A program made the translations under genes and the position numbers. The notes under the pieces were generated by a model. The model was not told the DNA's origin and did not search any database. It was given only the letters and a program-made list of their open reading frames with translations. A stretch of 44,038 bases of DNA, from positions 1 to 44,038 of the forward strand of contig JAGALK010000011.1 of the NCBI GenBank assembly GCA_017625255.1, given 5' to 3'. Below are positions 23,948 through 33,930 of this stretch, one piece after another (positions within the stretch are counted from its first letter, which is position 1; each line of letters begins with the position of its first letter). Source of the stretch: Lachnospiraceae bacterium (GTDB lineage Bacteria > Bacillota > Clostridia > Lachnospirales > Lachnospiraceae).

Positions 23948-26380
23948 ATGAAGAAAAATTCATTAACCAGAGTGTTGGCTTTTATGCTCGCATTAGTGCT
24001 TATGTGCGGTACAGTGGTTACTTCACCGGTTAGCGTAGACGCAGCAGCAAAAGCTAAAAAGATTACATTAACAAAGACAAGTCAAACATTGTATGTGGGT
24101 AAAAGCTTTACATTAAAGGTGAAAAAGGTTACTCCTAAGAACGCTTCAAAAGCGGTTACATACAAATCCGACAACACAGCAGTTGTTACCGTTAATAAAA
24201 AAGGTAAAGTTACTGCTAAGGGTATTGGTAAAGCAACAGTTACAGTAACTTCAAAAGGCAATAAGAAAGCTGTAGCAAAATGTAAATTTACCGTAAAACA
24301 GGGTGTGAAGACCATTCAGACAGCAGCTTCACTTACCATGCAGAAAGGCAAGAAAGTTGCTTTGAAATATGGTGTTGCTCCTGCAAATGCAGCAAATAAG
24401 AAAGTGAAATTTTCTACAAGCAACAAGAAAGTTGCAACAGTAGATAAAAAAGGTAAAATCACTGCTAAAAAACCGGGTAGCGCAAAAATTACTGTTAAAT
24501 CAGCAGATGGTTGTGCAAAGGCAACAGTAAAAGTAAAGGTTAAAAAGAAAATTACAGCAGCTACAAGCGTTACTTTAAATAAGACTGCACTTGATATGGT
24601 TCCGGGTGCAAGCGAAACATTAGCAGCAACCGTAGCACCTGCAAAAGCAGCCGGTAAAAAAGTATACTGGGTATCTTCTAATGCAGCAGTAGCAACTGTA
24701 AGCAAAAGTGGTGCTGTTAAGGCAGTGGCAGATGGTACTGCTACAATTACAGCAGTAGCAAGTGATCACAGTGGTAAGAGTGCAGTATGTACAGTTACCG
24801 TTAAGACACCTGTGCCACCAACACCGGTAGAACCTACTCCGGTACCACCAACACCGGTAGATCCTAAAGTAGAAGTTGAAAGTGTAGCAGTAGATCCAAC
24901 AGAAGTTACATTAAAGGTTGGCGAAACAGCAACAGCAACAGCAACTGTAGCACCTGCAAATGCAACAGACAAGACAATTACATGGTCTACAAGTGATGCA
25001 AATATTGCAACTGTAGATAACGGAACAATTACAGCAGTAGCAGCAGGTACAGCAACAGTAACAGCTGCATCCAGCAATGGAAAGACAGCAACTGTAGCGG
25101 TAACAGTAGTAAAAGAAGAACCGCCAGTTCCTGAAAAAATCGAAGTTACAAGCATTACATTAGACAAAACAGAGCTTGCATTGGTTGAAGGAGGAGATGC
25201 TGTTCAGTTGACAGCAACAGTTAATCCGGAAAATGCAACAGATAAAACAGTTGCTTGGAAAACAAGTAATGCAAAGGTTGCGACAGTATCTGATACAGGA
25301 CTTGTAACACCGGTAGCAGAAGGTAATGCAAGAATTATTGTTGAAGCTGCAAATGGTGTAAAAGCAGAATGTGCAGTGACTGTTACAGCAAAAGCAGTAG
25401 AACCACCAACACCGGATGTAATCGAAGTTGAAAGTGTAACAGTAGATCCGACAGAAGTTACATTAAAGGTTGGTAAGACAGCAGCAGTAACAGCAACTGT
25501 AGCACCTGCAAATGCAACAGATAAGACAATTACATGGTCTACAAGTGATGAAGCAGTAGCAACTGTAGCAGAAGATGGAACAATTACAGCAGTAGCAGCA
25601 GGTACAGCAACAGTAACAGCTACATCCAATAATGGAAAGACAGCAACTGTAGCAGTAACAGTAGAAGAAGCAGATAATCTTGTTGACCGTACAGAAGAAG
25701 GTATCACTTCAATTGTAGCTGATGCAAATAAAGATTTAACAGTAACATATACAATCGGTGGAAAAACGATTGAACAGACAATCACAGCAGAACAGATGGA
25801 TAAAGCATATAATAAATATTTAGAAGCTTTAGAAGAAATTGAATCTGTTGAGCAGGTTTGGGACAAAGTTACTGATGATGTAGTTGCAAAGCTCTCTAAA
25901 AAAGCCGTAGAATTAGCAGCAGAAAAGACTGATAAATTAGATGGCAAGGAAGTTTCTGTAGAAACTACTACTATTGGAAATACAAAGGTAGTTACAGCAG
26001 TTTGTGGTGAGTATACACAGAAAGCCGTTGTTACTTTAGTAAATGATACAATTACAGTCACAGCTTCTAACGGAAAACTTACAGATGGAGAAAGATCTGT
26101 AGTTATCAGTGATATTGATGTAGAAGGTATGACAGCTAAGGTTACATCTGATGGATATACTGTTGATTTAGCTTGGTCAGAAACAGAAATTACAATCTCC
26201 AAAGGCGAATCTACAATTTCTGCTACTTATGTAGATGGAAAATATGCATTAGAAATTGATGATTTCTTTGCAGCAGAGATTTATAGTGAGATTCTTGCAG
26301 CAACAACCATTACAGACGATCGTATTCCTGCAACTTATGAGGAGTTAATCAGCACTTTGGTTGTAGTTGAAGAAAAATAA
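23948..26380 (+). CDS. Secreted surface protein with six Big_2 Ig-like domains
   Basis: 810 aa from the ATG at 23948, preceded by AAGGAGG; the ATG at 23915 lacks a site. The signal peptide ends near VSVDAAA. Six bacterial Ig-like group 2 domains follow, each with the pattern W/Y-x-S-S-[DN]-x-x-[VI]-A-x-V...G-x-[AV]-T-[VI]. Boundaries are about residues 30-130, 130-208, 208-300, 315-400, 400-490 and 492-575; a Pro-rich PTPVEPTPV linker lies between the third and fourth. The last 230 residues form an unrecognised domain with a helical start and beta-rich end. No LPXTG, SLH or transmembrane anchor is seen, so attachment may be through the basic N-terminal domains. Domains four and six are recent DNA duplicates. 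It is a likely adhesin or matrix protein. Confidence 0.88.
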   Translation: MKKNSLTRVLAFMLALVLMCGTVVTSPVSVDAAAKAKKITLTKTSQTLYVGKSFTLKVKKVTPKNASKAVTYKSDNTAVVTVNKKGKVTAKGIGKATVTVTSKGNKKAVAKCKFTVKQGVKTIQTAASLTMQKGKKVALKYGVAPANAANKKVKFSTSNKKVATVDKKGKITAKKPGSAKITVKSADGCAKATVKVKVKKKITAATSVTLNKTALDMVPGASETLAATVAPAKAAGKKVYWVSSNAAVATVSKSGAVKAVADGTATITAVASDHSGKSAVCTVTVKTPVPPTPVEPTPVPPTPVDPKVEVESVAVDPTEVTLKVGETATATATVAPANATDKTITWSTSDANIATVDNGTITAVAAGTATVTAASSNGKTATVAVTVVKEEPPVPEKIEVTSITLDKTELALVEGGDAVQLTATVNPENATDKTVAWKTSNAKVATVSDTGLVTPVAEGNARIIVEAANGVKAECAVTVTAKAVEPPTPDVIEVESVTVDPTEVTLKVGKTAAVTATVAPANATDKTITWSTSDEAVATVAEDGTITAVAAGTATVTATSNNGKTATVAVTVEEADNLVDRTEEGITSIVADANKDLTVTYTIGGKTIEQTITAEQMDKAYNKYLEALEEIESVEQVWDKVTDDVVAKLSKKAVELAAEKTDKLDGKEVSVETTTIGNTKVVTAVCGEYTQKAVVTLVNDTITVTASNGKLTDGERSVVISDIDVEGMTAKVTSDGYTVDLAWSETEITISKGESTISATYVDGKYALEIDDFFAAEIYSEILAATTITDDRIPATYEELISTLVVVEEK
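24875..25108 (+). repeat. Duplicated Big_2 domain, copy 1
   Basis: This 234-base segment is nearly identical at DNA level to 25427-25663, including long identical runs such as the codons for PANATDKTITWSTSD. The copies differ by one codon in length. Such similarity within one gene points to recent duplication or gene conversion. Confidence 0.8.
25427..25663 (+). repeat. Duplicated Big_2 domain, copy 2
   Basis: Second copy of the segment at 24875-25108, offset by 552 bases (184 codons). The pair could recombine to delete or add one domain pair in frame. Confidence 0.8.
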
Positions 26381-26401
26381 TAAAGTTGTAAAACAGCATG
26401 A

Positions 26402-26434
26402 AGAACCCTTTCTATTTTAGAAAGGGTTCTTTTT
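26402..26434 (+). terminator. Rho-independent terminator after the first Big_2 gene
   Basis: AGAACCCTTTCT and AGAAAGGGTTCT form a perfect 12-bp stem with a five-base loop, followed by TTTTTG. Confidence 0.92.
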
Positions 26435-26459
26435 GTGGGGGACTGGAAATAAAAAGTAG

Positions 26460-26488
26460 TTGATTATTTTGTGAATTATCAATATACT
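26460..26488 (+). promoter_or_regulatory. Promoter of the second Big_2 gene
   Basis: TTGATT and TATACT with 17-base spacing, 30 bases before the ATG at 26518 and its AGGAGG ribosome site. Confidence 0.75.
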
Positions 26489-26517
26489 GTAGTTGAAAAA
26501 ACAGGAGGAAAAGGTAT

Positions 26518-28221
26518 ATGAGTAGAATGCAAAAGCTAAAAAAATATTTGGTATATGTATGTGCTGCAGTATTATTGGTTGGGAATATGAGTATCATAAA
26601 TCCTACACAAGTAAAAGCAGCAGCTAAAAAAGTGACTTCTATAGATTTGAATTATTATACATATGTGCTGAAGAAAAAGCAGTCGGTCAAGCTGAAAGCA
26701 ACCTGTCTGCCAAAAACAGCGAAAAATAAGAAGGTGAAATGGAAATCTTCGAATAAATCGGTAGCGGCAGTATCTTCTTCGGGAAAAGTAACAGCAAAGA
26801 AAACAGGTACTGCGAAAATTACAGTTACAGCTAAAGATGGAAGTGGAAAAAAGGCAGTATGTACTATCAAGGTAGTAAAGAAGATTACGAAGATTAAAAG
26901 CTTGAAAATTTTAGCCGAAAATAAAGAAATGAAGCCGGGTACAACGCAGACATTGAAAACTAAAATAAAACCGGCAAAAGCTACTTTAAAAAGCTTAAAG
27001 TGGGAGTCTTCAGATACAGAAATTGCAACAGTTACAAAAAAAGGCGTTGTAAAAGCAATAAAACCCGGAACTGTCACCATTACAGCAAAAGCACAGGATG
27101 GAAGTAAGAAGAAAGCGGTATATACCATTGAAATTAAAAGTGTAGAGAATACTGAGAATAATAATGGTGGAAATGATCCGGATGGAAGTGATCCGGGTGG
27201 AGATAATTCAGGTGGAGATAATTCAGGTGGAGATAACCCGGGTGGAGACAATCCGGGTGGAGATAACCCAGGTGGAGATAATCCGGGTGAGGATAATCCG
27301 GGCGAAGAGATAATAGAAAAAGTAATAATCACTCAAATAAAACTGCCAGAAGATACAATCATCATGCGTGAAGGTAAAACAGTTTGGCTTAGTCCGGAAA
27401 TTACACCGATAAATGCTACAAATACAACAATGCTGTGGACATCGTCTGATGATACGGTAGTTAGTGTGGATAAAGATGGATGGATTACAGCTTTGAAAGT
27501 AGGAATGGCTACGATTACGGCGACTACAACGGATGGCAGTGCTCTTATTGCAAGCTGTGAGATAAATGTATTGCCGGGAAGAGAATCTGCTATGGATCAT
27601 ACAAAGGCGTATTATGTATATGAACTGGATCGTAATGCAGCAAAGTATCAGAGTCTGTACACAGAAGAGGGGAAAGAATCGGAATCTTATATAGAGCCGT
27701 CAAAAATTTCGGGTGCAGTGTTTAAATGGAGTTTTTATCTGGATATGCAGGGAGGTATTACTACCAATCAGAAGTTTTATAATTTCCTAAATAAGTTATG
27801 TGAGGATGACACCTTGGGATTGTTTGGGATGGATGGTCTTAGTGTGAAGGAACATACGGAGGATTATTCAACGATAACTATGCAGGCGATTTCCGGTGAT
27901 ACCAAAAAAGAAATTGCATTAGAAAATGTATCTGTAATTGAAGCGGGAAAAGATGTAATTGATCCAAATGGTTTATCTACAAAAGCCAGTCGGATAAGCT
28001 TTACAGCGTCCGAACAAGAACTGATTATGGAAATCTACGACAATGGAAGCAGAATTGCTATCTATCGACCAAACTATAGCAGTCCGCATATGGAGTTTTA
28101 TCAGGATAATACAAATTTGAAGTATATTATTCGTATGACAAAATTCTTTAATGGTGTTCTTATGGATGAAATAGCCACTTTTCCGGATTTAAACTATATG
28201 GAAATGTACAATATTTACTAA
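26518..28221 (+). CDS. Secreted Big_2 protein with GGDNP repeat linker and unknown C-terminal domain
   Basis: 567 aa. The signal peptide covers residues 1-35 (ending VKAAA). Two Lys-rich Big_2 domains follow at about 37-123 and 124-211. A low-complexity Gly/Asp/Asn/Pro linker encoded by nine 15-base repeats spans about 217-262, and a third Big_2 domain occupies about 268-353. The last 210 residues, beginning near MDHTKAYYVYELD, form an unrecognised mixed alpha/beta domain. No sorting motif or C-terminal membrane helix is seen. The first two domains are strongly basic, which suits binding to anionic wall polymers or to the polysaccharide made by the genes downstream. That link is inference. 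Confidence 0.85.
   Translation: MSRMQKLKKYLVYVCAAVLLVGNMSIINPTQVKAAAKKVTSIDLNYYTYVLKKKQSVKLKATCLPKTAKNKKVKWKSSNKSVAAVSSSGKVTAKKTGTAKITVTAKDGSGKKAVCTIKVVKKITKIKSLKILAENKEMKPGTTQTLKTKIKPAKATLKSLKWESSDTEIATVTKKGVVKAIKPGTVTITAKAQDGSKKKAVYTIEIKSVENTENNNGGNDPDGSDPGGDNSGGDNSGGDNPGGDNPGGDNPGGDNPGEDNPGEEIIEKVIITQIKLPEDTIIMREGKTVWLSPEITPINATNTTMLWTSSDDTVVSVDKDGWITALKVGMATITATTTDGSALIASCEINVLPGRESAMDHTKAYYVYELDRNAAKYQSLYTEEGKESESYIEPSKISGAVFKWSFYLDMQGGITTNQKFYNFLNKLCEDDTLGLFGMDGLSVKEHTEDYSTITMQAISGDTKKEIALENVSVIEAGKDVIDPNGLSTKASRISFTASEQELIMEIYDNGSRIAIYRPNYSSPHMEFYQDNTNLKYIIRMTKFFNGVLMDEIATFPDLNYMEMYNIY
27166..27300 (+). repeat. Nine tandem 15-base repeats in the linker
   Basis: Nine units based on GGTGGAGATAATCCG encode Gly-Gly-Asp-Asn-Pro/Ser. 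Units differ mainly at third codon positions, and two adjacent GGTGGAGATAATTCA units are identical. In-frame expansion or contraction would change linker length. Confidence 0.9.
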
Positions 28222-28235
28222 TATTTTTTTGTTAC

Positions 28236-28264
28236 TTGCATATCGTGGAGAAATGCCATATACT
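28236..28264 (+). promoter_or_regulatory. Promoter of the polysaccharide locus
   Basis: TTGCAT and TATACT with 17-base spacing, about 60 bases before the first gene of the locus. No earlier strong terminator separates it from the second Big_2 gene, so read-through is also possible. Confidence 0.7.
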
Positions 28265-28330
28265 ATATTAGGTGTCGTTTGATGATGCGTTATGTAACAT
28301 TATGTCAAAATAAGGGAAGATATAAATAAA

Positions 28331-30073
28331 ATGAAGATAAAGAAAATAGCAGCAAATACTCTTTTTACATTGGGGATTTGTCTTGCAATGACAATAACTT
28401 GCTTAGCAGGAGGTATGAATGAGCATGAATCCTCTCTGTATTCGGCAGCAAGCGGTACATTTGAATATGAAGGAAAACAGTATAAAGCTGCAGCAGAATA
28501 TTTGGCACAGCTTCAAGCGTATTTGTGTCGTGATGATATAGAATTGACCGCAGATCAGGCAAGTGCGGCAATTAGCGAAATGAATGCCAATGTTGCGCAG
28601 GGTGTTGCAGAAGGTTATATTATTCCGGTAGAAAATACTGTGCCGGCAAATCCTGAACCTGTAAATCCGGGAGATGGAACAGAATCACCAGCAGAGCCTG
28701 AGCCGGGGGATACAAAAGAGCCGGGAGATACGAAAGAACCGGGAAATGTACAGGAGTTACAGCCGGGAGATACAGACAAGCCTCGTGAGCCGGATGACAG
28801 TGGTAAAAAGCCAAATTCAAATGGTGAAAATACCGACAGCAACGGACAAAATGGAGAAAATTCAACATCTGCTGCGGATGTTGAACAGGAACAGAGTACA
28901 GACATAGATAATAGTGCAAAGGGAGATAGTGTAGTCACTTCTAATGGTACAATCTATGGTTCAGTGACAGAAAAGCAACAGCAGAAAATGCAGGAAACTC
29001 TTGCTACAAGAGCAAATAAAGAAGAAGCAGATGCAGAGATTACCTATAATAAAGCAGATAACACAATCGCATTTTTAGCAGCAGATGGAACTCGTTATAC
29101 TTTGCCGGAAGATATCAAAGCAGATATGTTTGGCGGAGTACTTGGGTTTATACAAGGATTAGGAATTATGTCATGTGTATTGGCAGTTGTCAGTGGTGTG
29201 GCACTTTTGGCATCTGGTTCTATGAAATTCCAGAAGAAAAAGCCATCCTATTCTAATCATAAGCAGCGTAAGAAGATTCGGAAAGTCACCGGTGTCGTAC
29301 TTACATTTGTTCTGGTTATAGATATTTGGGGTATTGGCAGTGCAGTCTGGACACAGATGAGCTATTTTAACAGTAGTAAAATTCTCGATAGCTTAAGTGA
29401 TAGTGGCTATTATCATGAGGCATATAATGATATGATGGATGAAGTACATGCAATCATGAAGACTTCCGGATGCATGGAAGATATCTGTGATGAAGTTTTG
29501 ACTTATGAAAACTTTATGTTTGCTACAAAAAATCAGATTCAGCTGGCATTGAAGGGGAGAGAATCCTCTGCTACCTATGAAGATATTGAAGAAAAGGTAG
29601 TAGCAGCCTTAGATGGGATAGAATATTTTACGCAGGAATCCAAGGAATTGCTCGGCGAAGCTGTCTTAGTAGTTTATCAGTCCTCTGTAAAGAATGCTAT
29701 TGGAGATATAGCATATGCGTTAAAAAATATGATAATTACGCAGTTGAAGCTTACAGGAGCTTTAATGGCAGTGAGCGTAGTTTTGGCTATTGTATTTATT
29801 TTATATTCTGAGAGATATATGCACCGTGGAATGCGTAAAATATCAACAGGATTCCTTGTGGCAGGTGCACTTGCTATTATATTTAGCGGTTGGCTTACAA
29901 TTTGTAAACCATATGCAAGTTTTTATATAACACCGGATTATCTTTATCTGTTTTTGGCATATCTGATGGAATATAGTATAAAAGTTTTGGTACTTATCTC
30001 TGTGTTGACCGTCGGCATTGGTGTGCTGCTTCAGTTGACCGTCATGGGCATGAAGGGACGGTTAAAAGGCTAG
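28331..30073 (+). CDS. Multi-pass membrane protein heading the polysaccharide operon, unknown family
   Basis: 580 aa. A signal peptide or first helix (residues 8-27) leads to an extracellular domain of about 75 residues (TFEYEGKQYKAAAEYLAQL...SAAISEMNANVAQG), followed by a Pro/Glu/Asp/Asn/Ser linker with EPGDTKEPGDTKEPG repeats (about 100-200). Helices follow at about 268-296 and 320-340; between 345 and 470 lies a second, helical domain with Cys381 and Cys386. Three more helices (about 472-493, 505-525, 535-572) close the protein, which ends in a basic tail. It is 19 bases from the phosphatase gene, so it is the first gene of the operon. I know no family for it. A role in regulating or anchoring polysaccharide assembly is inferred from position. 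Confidence 0.75.
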   Translation: MKIKKIAANTLFTLGICLAMTITCLAGGMNEHESSLYSAASGTFEYEGKQYKAAAEYLAQLQAYLCRDDIELTADQASAAISEMNANVAQGVAEGYIIPVENTVPANPEPVNPGDGTESPAEPEPGDTKEPGDTKEPGNVQELQPGDTDKPREPDDSGKKPNSNGENTDSNGQNGENSTSAADVEQEQSTDIDNSAKGDSVVTSNGTIYGSVTEKQQQKMQETLATRANKEEADAEITYNKADNTIAFLAADGTRYTLPEDIKADMFGGVLGFIQGLGIMSCVLAVVSGVALLASGSMKFQKKKPSYSNHKQRKKIRKVTGVVLTFVLVIDIWGIGSAVWTQMSYFNSSKILDSLSDSGYYHEAYNDMMDEVHAIMKTSGCMEDICDEVLTYENFMFATKNQIQLALKGRESSATYEDIEEKVVAALDGIEYFTQESKELLGEAVLVVYQSSVKNAIGDIAYALKNMIITQLKLTGALMAVSVVLAIVFILYSERYMHRGMRKISTGFLVAGALAIIFSGWLTICKPYASFYITPDYLYLFLAYLMEYSIKVLVLISVLTVGIGVLLQLTVMGMKGRLKG

Positions 30074-30092
30074 AAGAATCAGGAGAATTGAA

Positions 30093-30824
30093 ATGAAAAG
30101 ATATGCAGATATACATTGTCATATGCTTCCGGGTGTAGATGATGGTGCTATAGATATGGAAACCACCATGCAGATGCTGGAGATATCTTATCAAGAGGGA
30201 GCGCGGGCGATTGTATTTACACCTCATTATGAAGGTGGAAATAATCAATATCAGCCGGCAGAGTTAGAAGAAAACTACCAGATGCTCAAGGAAAAGGCTG
30301 CAAAAATGTGGCCGGATTTGGAGTTGTATCTGGGAAATGAACTTCTATATGAGCAGGGAATTGAGGAATATGTCAAAGATGGCAGTGTGCATCCGATGCA
30401 CCAGACCAAATATGTTCTTGTGGAATTTAATGTTCGAATCAGCTATCAGGAGCTGTATCATGCAATGCAGAAAATGCAAAAAATCCGGTTTCGACCGATT
30501 ATTGCCCATGTGGAAAGGTATCATTGTTTAACAAAACATCCGGAGCGTATTGCAGAATTGTGTGAAATGGGTGTATACTTACAGATGAATATGACAAGTG
30601 TGCTCGGAAATGTATTCAATGAAAACACTAGGTGGTGCAGAAAGCTGCTAAAGGAGAAGCGGATTAGTTTCCTTGGCACAGATGCCCATGATACCAGGCA
30701 TCGTTCACCCTATACAGGTGAGAGTATGAAATGGTTGGAAAAGCATTTAGAAGCTGAGTATTTAGAGAACATTCTTTGGAAATATCCGATGAAAATGCTT
30801 GAAAATAAATATTTGGAGATATAA
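30093..30824 (+). CDS. PHP-type protein tyrosine phosphatase (CpsB/YwqE family)
   Basis: 243 aa. A metal-dependent phosphatase that reverses autophosphorylation of the BY-kinase and so tunes polymer length. The PHP motifs are intact: DIHCHMLPGVDDGA at the start, FTPHYEG, GNELLYE, PIIAHVERY and FLGTDAHDTRHR, which supply the His and Asp metal ligands. Length and order match CpsB of streptococci and YwqE of Bacillus. It sits between the unknown membrane protein and the chain-length regulator, in the usual order phosphatase, modulator, kinase. Confidence 0.94.
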   Translation: MKRYADIHCHMLPGVDDGAIDMETTMQMLEISYQEGARAIVFTPHYEGGNNQYQPAELEENYQMLKEKAAKMWPDLELYLGNELLYEQGIEEYVKDGSVHPMHQTKYVLVEFNVRISYQELYHAMQKMQKIRFRPIIAHVERYHCLTKHPERIAELCEMGVYLQMNMTSVLGNVFNENTRWCRKLLKEKRISFLGTDAHDTRHRSPYTGESMKWLEKHLEAEYLENILWKYPMKMLENKYLEI

Positions 30825-30842
30825 ATACAAGAGGAGAAAGAT

Positions 30843-31616
30843 ATGGAACAGCAAAGACAAAATGAGGAAATTGAAATTGATTTACAAGAGCTATTTTTTG
30901 CCTTGTTAGACAGAATATGGGCAATTGTTTTAACAGCTCTGATTGGTGCAGCGGTTGCAGGGATTATTACCACAACAGCGTTGACACCGATGTACAGTTC
31001 ATCCACAATGATTTATATTAAAAATCAGGAGGCGAATTTAAGTTCTCTATCCATGGCTGACTTACAGGTGAGTTCTGAATTGACCAGTGATTATATGGTA
31101 CTTGTAACCAGTCGACCGGTAGTAAATAAGGTAATCAGTAATTTGGAACTGGATATGGAGTATAAGGAATTTGTTGCACAGGTAAGTGTAAATAATCCAT
31201 CCAATACTCGTATTTTAACCATTACAGTACAGAATGAAGATCCATACATGGCAAAGACAATTGTCGATGATTTGACAAAAGTTATGATTTCTCGTACAGC
31301 AGAAATTATGGATACTACAGAGCCAAGTATTGTCGAAGAAGGTACTGTGAATGAAGAACCCGTTAGTCCAAGCTTGAAGAAAAATGTTGTAATCGGTGGT
31401 ATGATTGGATTCTTGCTTGCAGCAGCATTAATTGTTATTCGTTATCTGATGAATGATTCTATCAAGACTTCTGAAGATGTAGAGAGATATCTTGGATTAA
31501 ATACATTAGGAACTATTCCTATGGAAGAAGGAAAATCCAAAAAAGAAGAAAAGAAACAGGAACGCCGTAATCATAAACGCAGAATGAAAAATAAACGAAA
31601 GAAGGGGGCAGCATAA
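30843..31616 (+). CDS. Wzz-like chain-length regulator / kinase modulator (CapA/YwqC type)
   Basis: 257 aa. Two membrane helices (about residues 25-47 and 178-200) flank an extracellular loop with the Wzz pattern SSSTMIYIKNQ and SVNNPSNTRILTITVQNEDPYMAKTIVDDL (given in part: NTRILTITVQNEDP). The C-terminus is strongly basic (KKEEKKQERRNHKRRMKNKR). In Firmicutes such a protein activates the separate cytoplasmic tyrosine kinase. It overlaps the kinase gene by one base (TAATG), so the pair is made together. Acts at the membrane. Confidence 0.92.
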   Translation: MEQQRQNEEIEIDLQELFFALLDRIWAIVLTALIGAAVAGIITTTALTPMYSSSTMIYIKNQEANLSSLSMADLQVSSELTSDYMVLVTSRPVVNKVISNLELDMEYKEFVAQVSVNNPSNTRILTITVQNEDPYMAKTIVDDLTKVMISRTAEIMDTTEPSIVEEGTVNEEPVSPSLKKNVVIGGMIGFLLAAALIVIRYLMNDSIKTSEDVERYLGLNTLGTIPMEEGKSKKEEKKQERRNHKRRMKNKRKKGAA

Positions 31617-32335
31617 TGAAGGTTAATTTTGAAAAATTAAAAGAATTGGATTTTCATTCCAATGAGGCCTATAAGACACTTCGTACGAATATTAGTTTCT
31701 GCGGTGATGAAGTGAAAGTAATTGCATTTACCAGTGCAACACCAAATGAAGGAAAATCTGTAGTATCCTTCCGCTTGGCACAGGCATTTGGTCAGGATGA
31801 AAAGAAAGTATTATACATAGATGCAGATATTCGTAAATCTGTATTGGAAGCACGATATGGTCTGGATGTAGAAACAAAAGGACTTAGTCACTATCTTGCC
31901 GGTAAAGCAAAAATAAATGAAATTATTTATGAAACAAGTATTGATAATATGGATATGATTTTTACCGGTCCTGTTGTACCGAATCCTTCTGAGCTTTTAG
32001 GTAACAGTAAATTTGCAGCATTGATTATTGAAGCCAGAGAAAAGTATGATTATGTCATTATTGACTGTCCACCGGTAGGAAGCGTTATTGATGCAGCGGT
32101 TGTAGCAAAACAGTGTGATGGGGCAGTTCTTGTTATTGAAACTGATAATGTTAGCTACAAAATGCTTCAGAAAGTGAAAGTGCAGATGGAACAGAGTGGC
32201 TGCCGTATGCTTGGCGCAGTTCTGAATAAGGTAGAAATATCCGGAAAAGGATATGGCAAGTATTATGGGAAATACTATGGTAAATATTATGGTAGTGCTT
32301 ATGGTGGATATTACGGAAGAGACGAAGATGAATAA
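31616..32335 (+). CDS. Bacterial tyrosine kinase (CapB/CpsD/YwqD type)
   Basis: 239 aa. A P-loop BY-kinase that phosphorylates itself on C-terminal tyrosines and controls polymerisation and export. Walker A is SATPNEGKSVVSF, Walker A' is VLYIDADIRKS, and Walker B is YDYVIIDCPP. The C-terminus is an unusually dense Tyr cluster: repeated Y-Y-G-K units with eleven Tyr in about 25 residues, ending in RDEDE. The modulator upstream supplies the membrane anchor. A hairpin with T tract follows, so expression may drop before the next gene. Confidence 0.95.
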   Translation: MKVNFEKLKELDFHSNEAYKTLRTNISFCGDEVKVIAFTSATPNEGKSVVSFRLAQAFGQDEKKVLYIDADIRKSVLEARYGLDVETKGLSHYLAGKAKINEIIYETSIDNMDMIFTGPVVPNPSELLGNSKFAALIIEAREKYDYVIIDCPPVGSVIDAAVVAKQCDGAVLVIETDNVSYKMLQKVKVQMEQSGCRMLGAVLNKVEISGKGYGKYYGKYYGKYYGSAYGGYYGRDEDE

Positions 32336-32354
32336 GGCAGACCGCATATAACTA

Positions 32355-32403
32355 AAACAAGCACAGTATTTGATAAATAAATCCGCATGCTGTGCTTTTG
32401 TCT
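32355..32403 (+). terminator. Internal terminator or attenuator after the kinase gene
   Basis: AAGCACAG and CTGTGCTT pair across a 23-base loop and are followed by TTGTCTTG. The loop is long and the T tract short, so it may only partly stop transcription between the regulatory and biosynthetic halves of the locus. Confidence 0.55.
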
Positions 32404-32451
32404 TGTAATGTTATATAATGAATAAAAACTACAAGATCGTGTGAAATTTGA

Positions 32452-32480
32452 TGTCATAGCTTGTTGTAATAGAATATACT
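32452..32480 (+). promoter_or_regulatory. Possible promoter of the biosynthetic half
   Basis: TATACT at 32475-32480 is a good -10 box; the -35 at 17 bases (TGTCAT) is weak. It lies 42 bases before the sugar transferase gene and after the internal terminator. Confidence 0.4.
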
Positions 32481-32488
32481 AGGATGTT

Positions 32489-32500
32489 TATGTATACATA
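32489..32500. promoter_or_regulatory. 12-base palindrome in the leader
   Basis: TATGTATACATA is a perfect palindrome just downstream of the possible start point of transcription, a position where a repressor could act. Such AT palindromes also arise by chance. Confidence 0.3.
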
Positions 32501-32521
32501 GAAAGATAGGGTGAAAAAGGT

Positions 32522-33898
<1,377 letters not shown>

Positions 33899-33930
33899 TA
33901 GATAATATTTTGAGAAAAAGAGAGAATATA

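Noticed and set aside
25204..26202. Long minus-strand open frame of 332 codons
   Set aside because: It is the antisense of the Big_2 coding region, whose Ala/Thr/Val repeats leave few stop codons on the other strand. It has no ribosome site and the plus-strand protein is clearly real.
27166..27300. CRISPR-like array
   Set aside because: The 15-base units have no spacers between them and encode a GGDNP protein linker in frame.
26655..27332. Minus-strand Pro/Ser/Leu-rich open frame
   Set aside because: It mirrors the GGDNP repeats and Lys-rich Big_2 domains. The low-complexity product has no start signal.
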